Positions 17,110 through 18,399 of a stretch of 18,399 nt of DNA are shown here, piece after piece. The first letter of the stretch is position 1. Every line of letters starts with the position of its first letter. The translations under genes and the position numbers were made by a program. Source of the DNA: Dictyocoela muelleri (taxonomy: Eukaryota > Microsporidia); assembly GCA_016256075.1 (NCBI GenBank), contig SDVU01000184.1:1-18399 (forward strand), given 5' to 3'. The notes under the pieces are model-generated. The model saw only the letters and a list, made by a program, of their open reading frames with translations, did no database searches and had not been told where the DNA came from.

Positions 17110-17869
17110 GATCTGTACCGCGTAAATGTAAAGTAAATAGAGATTCTGAGAAAAGTTTTTTTTTGATTTAGTTAACCTATCGTATCCTTTATGTTTTTAT
17201 CTTGGTGTTTCGTCGATGGCATTTCGAAGTTGGGGTTCATGAAATCGAAATTATTTATAGTTTTCAAAATTTATCATTTGATCAATTTTGAAAATTGTCA
17301 ATGTTTCCATCCTGTCAAATTTTATCGTTTTCCTGAAATTTATTTCAAGTCACGATTCTAGATTTTTATGAACTTCACCTATCATAGAACTATTTGTAGA
17401 GACCTTACTGGTTTCTACAATACATATACAATAGGGCTTAGAAAACGCTGACAAAATATTTAAAATTATTATATTTCTATGATATAAGGTATATTTTTCT
17501 CTCATAATCCTTTTTCTTAAAATTTTTTACATAGGAAACGCAGTTTACGAAGTAAAATATTTAAAGAAAAAGGTTTATGAGAGAAAAAAATATAAAGTTA
17601 AACCCCCGGAATTTACCACAATTTGTGATTTAAAAAAAGATGGTAAAAAATGGGGGTGGCAATAAACGAGGTTTTAGTTGTAATATTTTATAAAATAAAA
17701 TAATTAAAATAGATTCATTTAAACTATAACAAAATTTAAATTGATATAAAAATATTAATATTATTGAGTTTTATTTTTTTATAAAATAATCTTTTATACT
17801 CTTGTGCAATTTTTTTTATACTGTTGATTCTTTTTTCAAATGTTTTTATAGACTCATAAATGTTTTGAT
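17110..17869. other. Intergenic stretch, no gene recognised
   Basis: The part 17200-17440 is less AT-extreme and on the minus strand gives short readable stretches (CIVETSKVSTNSSMIGEVHK and FHEPQLRNAIDET), perhaps a remnant of an old gene or transposon, but I cannot name it. The remainder is A/T-rich with a long hairpin at 17490-17592. Confidence 0.4.
17490..17592. repeat. Long imperfect hairpin
   Basis: TATTTTTCTCTCATAATCCT (from 17492) is matched inverted by AGGTTTATGAGAGAAAAAAA (17571-17590), and pairing continues inward through CTTTTTCTTAAA/TTTAAAGAAAAA and TTTTTTAC/GTAAAAT, leaving a loop of about 20 bases (ATAGGAAACG to TTTACGA). It has arms of roughly 40 bases and no coding content. 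It may be a small MITE or a transcript-end structure of an unrecognised gene. Confidence 0.65.
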
Positions 17870-18181
17870 TTATTTTATTTTATTTCCAAAAAAAAAATTT
17901 AGGAGGTTAAAAGAAACAATCGCACTCTCAAGCGATAGTTTTTTATGTTTTACGTTTTCTTCGTCTTCAGTTTGATTTACAACATCTTTTTTATCCAAAG
18001 AAGACATCTTAATTTCTAAATCATCATCTTTCAATTTTTGATATTGTGTAAAAGCCTTACAATCGAAATCTTCATAAATATCAAAAAAGTCAACTTTTAG
18101 ATATAACAAATCAGTTTTACTGCTTATGTCCTCGGCTAATAGATGTTTGCTCACTTGATCAAAATATTCAATTTCGTCCAT
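17870..18181 (-). CDS. Possible small hypothetical protein, 103 residues
   Basis: An open frame from ATG at 18181 that begins MDEIEYFDQVSKHLLAEDIS and is acidic in its first 90 residues, with a Lys-rich stretch (about 75-84) and a hydrophobic end (SFNLLNFFFGNKIK). Its codon composition is mixed and not merely A/T runs, which favours a real or recently real gene over chance. I recognise no family, signal peptide or catalytic motif. A GGG run lies about 17 bases before the ATG, a little far for the microsporidian start motif. It could be a complete small gene, the 5' part of a truncated gene, or a fragment. It lies about 100 bp from the tRNA-derived repeat at the window edge. Confidence 0.35.
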   Translation of the reverse strand: MDEIEYFDQVSKHLLAEDISSKTDLLYLKVDFFDIYEDFDCKAFTQYQKLKDDDLEIKMSSLDKKDVVNQTEDEENVKHKKLSLESAIVSFNLLNFFFGNKIK

Positions 18182-18285
18182 ATCATCACATATTTTTCCC
18201 TCTCAAGATCCTTTTCAATAGGACAATCACAAACATAAAAAGGCCTTTTTAAAGCAATTTTAGATGATTTCTATTGAAACATCAG

Positions 18286-18391
18286 GCCAGATAGCTCAGT
18301 GGTTAACACTCTTATATGTAAGATTAAAGTATCGTGGTTCGAATCCCGCTGACGTCACTCTTAAATAAATAATGAGGGAATGACATTAAGC
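18286..18391 (+). mobile_element. tRNA-derived SINE-like repeat, copy B
   Basis: Starts GCCAGATAGCTCAGTGGTTA, with A box TAGCTCAGTGG (18292-18302) and a perfect consensus B box GGTTCGAATCC (18336-18346), and ends GAGGGAATGACATTAAGC. It is roughly 90% like the complement of 7294-7399 by eye, including about 40 bases beyond the B box. The 5' end GCCAGAT has no matching 3' acceptor strand, and the T stem pairs at only two positions, so it is not a working tRNA gene. The flanks of the two copies differ, which places the repeat limits near 18286 and 18391. Confidence 0.65.
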
Positions 18392-18399
18392 GGTCAAAA

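Noticed and set aside
18286-18360. A functional tRNA gene at the window edge
   Set aside because: The A and B boxes are good, but the 5' GCCAGAT has no 3' partner, the T stem pairs at only two positions, and the same sequence with its tail is dispersed elsewhere.

Overview
This window looks like a piece of an AT-rich, transposon-swollen microsporidian genome of the Hamiltosporidium, Nosema or Edhazardia kind. That placement is an inference from four things: the very high AT content, short intron-free genes with almost no leader, a C-rich motif (CCCTACCCCT) abutting a start codon, and the particular mix of DNA transposons (Merlin/ISXO2-like, MULE, pogo, Tc1). No database search was possible.

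Only two convincing host genes are present, divergently arranged near the left end. One is a ubiquitin-specific protease (2762-3733, minus) with all its active-site boxes. The other is a small protein with a signal peptide and a Lys/Glu-rich tail (4265-4726, plus). A third reading frame at 17870-18181 (minus) is possible but unrecognised.

Almost everything else is mobile DNA. At 153-2434 lies a 2.3 kb foldback element that is nearly all inverted repeat; its tips read TA-CAGTCC...GGACTG-TA and its arms carry arrays of a 22-bp unit. At 5391-9551 lies a decayed MULE whose terminal inverted repeats are built from 16-bp tandem units. Into it have gone a 1.3 kb element at 6188-7487 (which itself carries a 481-bp foldback MITE and a tRNA-derived SINE-like sequence) and a Merlin element at 8287-9356. 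Immediately to the right is a second Merlin (about 9600-12485), split by a pogo/Tigger element at 10241-12086; the TA duplication and exact frame restoration make this insertion clear. Then come a nested set of inverted repeats (12907-14340), a third Merlin on the minus strand (14440-15494, with 8-bp target duplication), and a Tc1-type element on the minus strand (15856-17107). A second copy of the tRNA-derived element sits at the right edge (18286-18391).

All transposase genes are broken. The nesting gives a relative order: MULE before Merlin 1 and before the 1.3 kb insert; Merlin 2 before pogo. The most interesting points are the pogo-like CAGTCC tips on the giant foldback element, the tRNA-derived repeat with intact-looking pol III boxes, and the 53-bp hairpin that doubles the left end of Merlin 1. 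No virus-like element, CRISPR array, rRNA or intact tRNA was seen.
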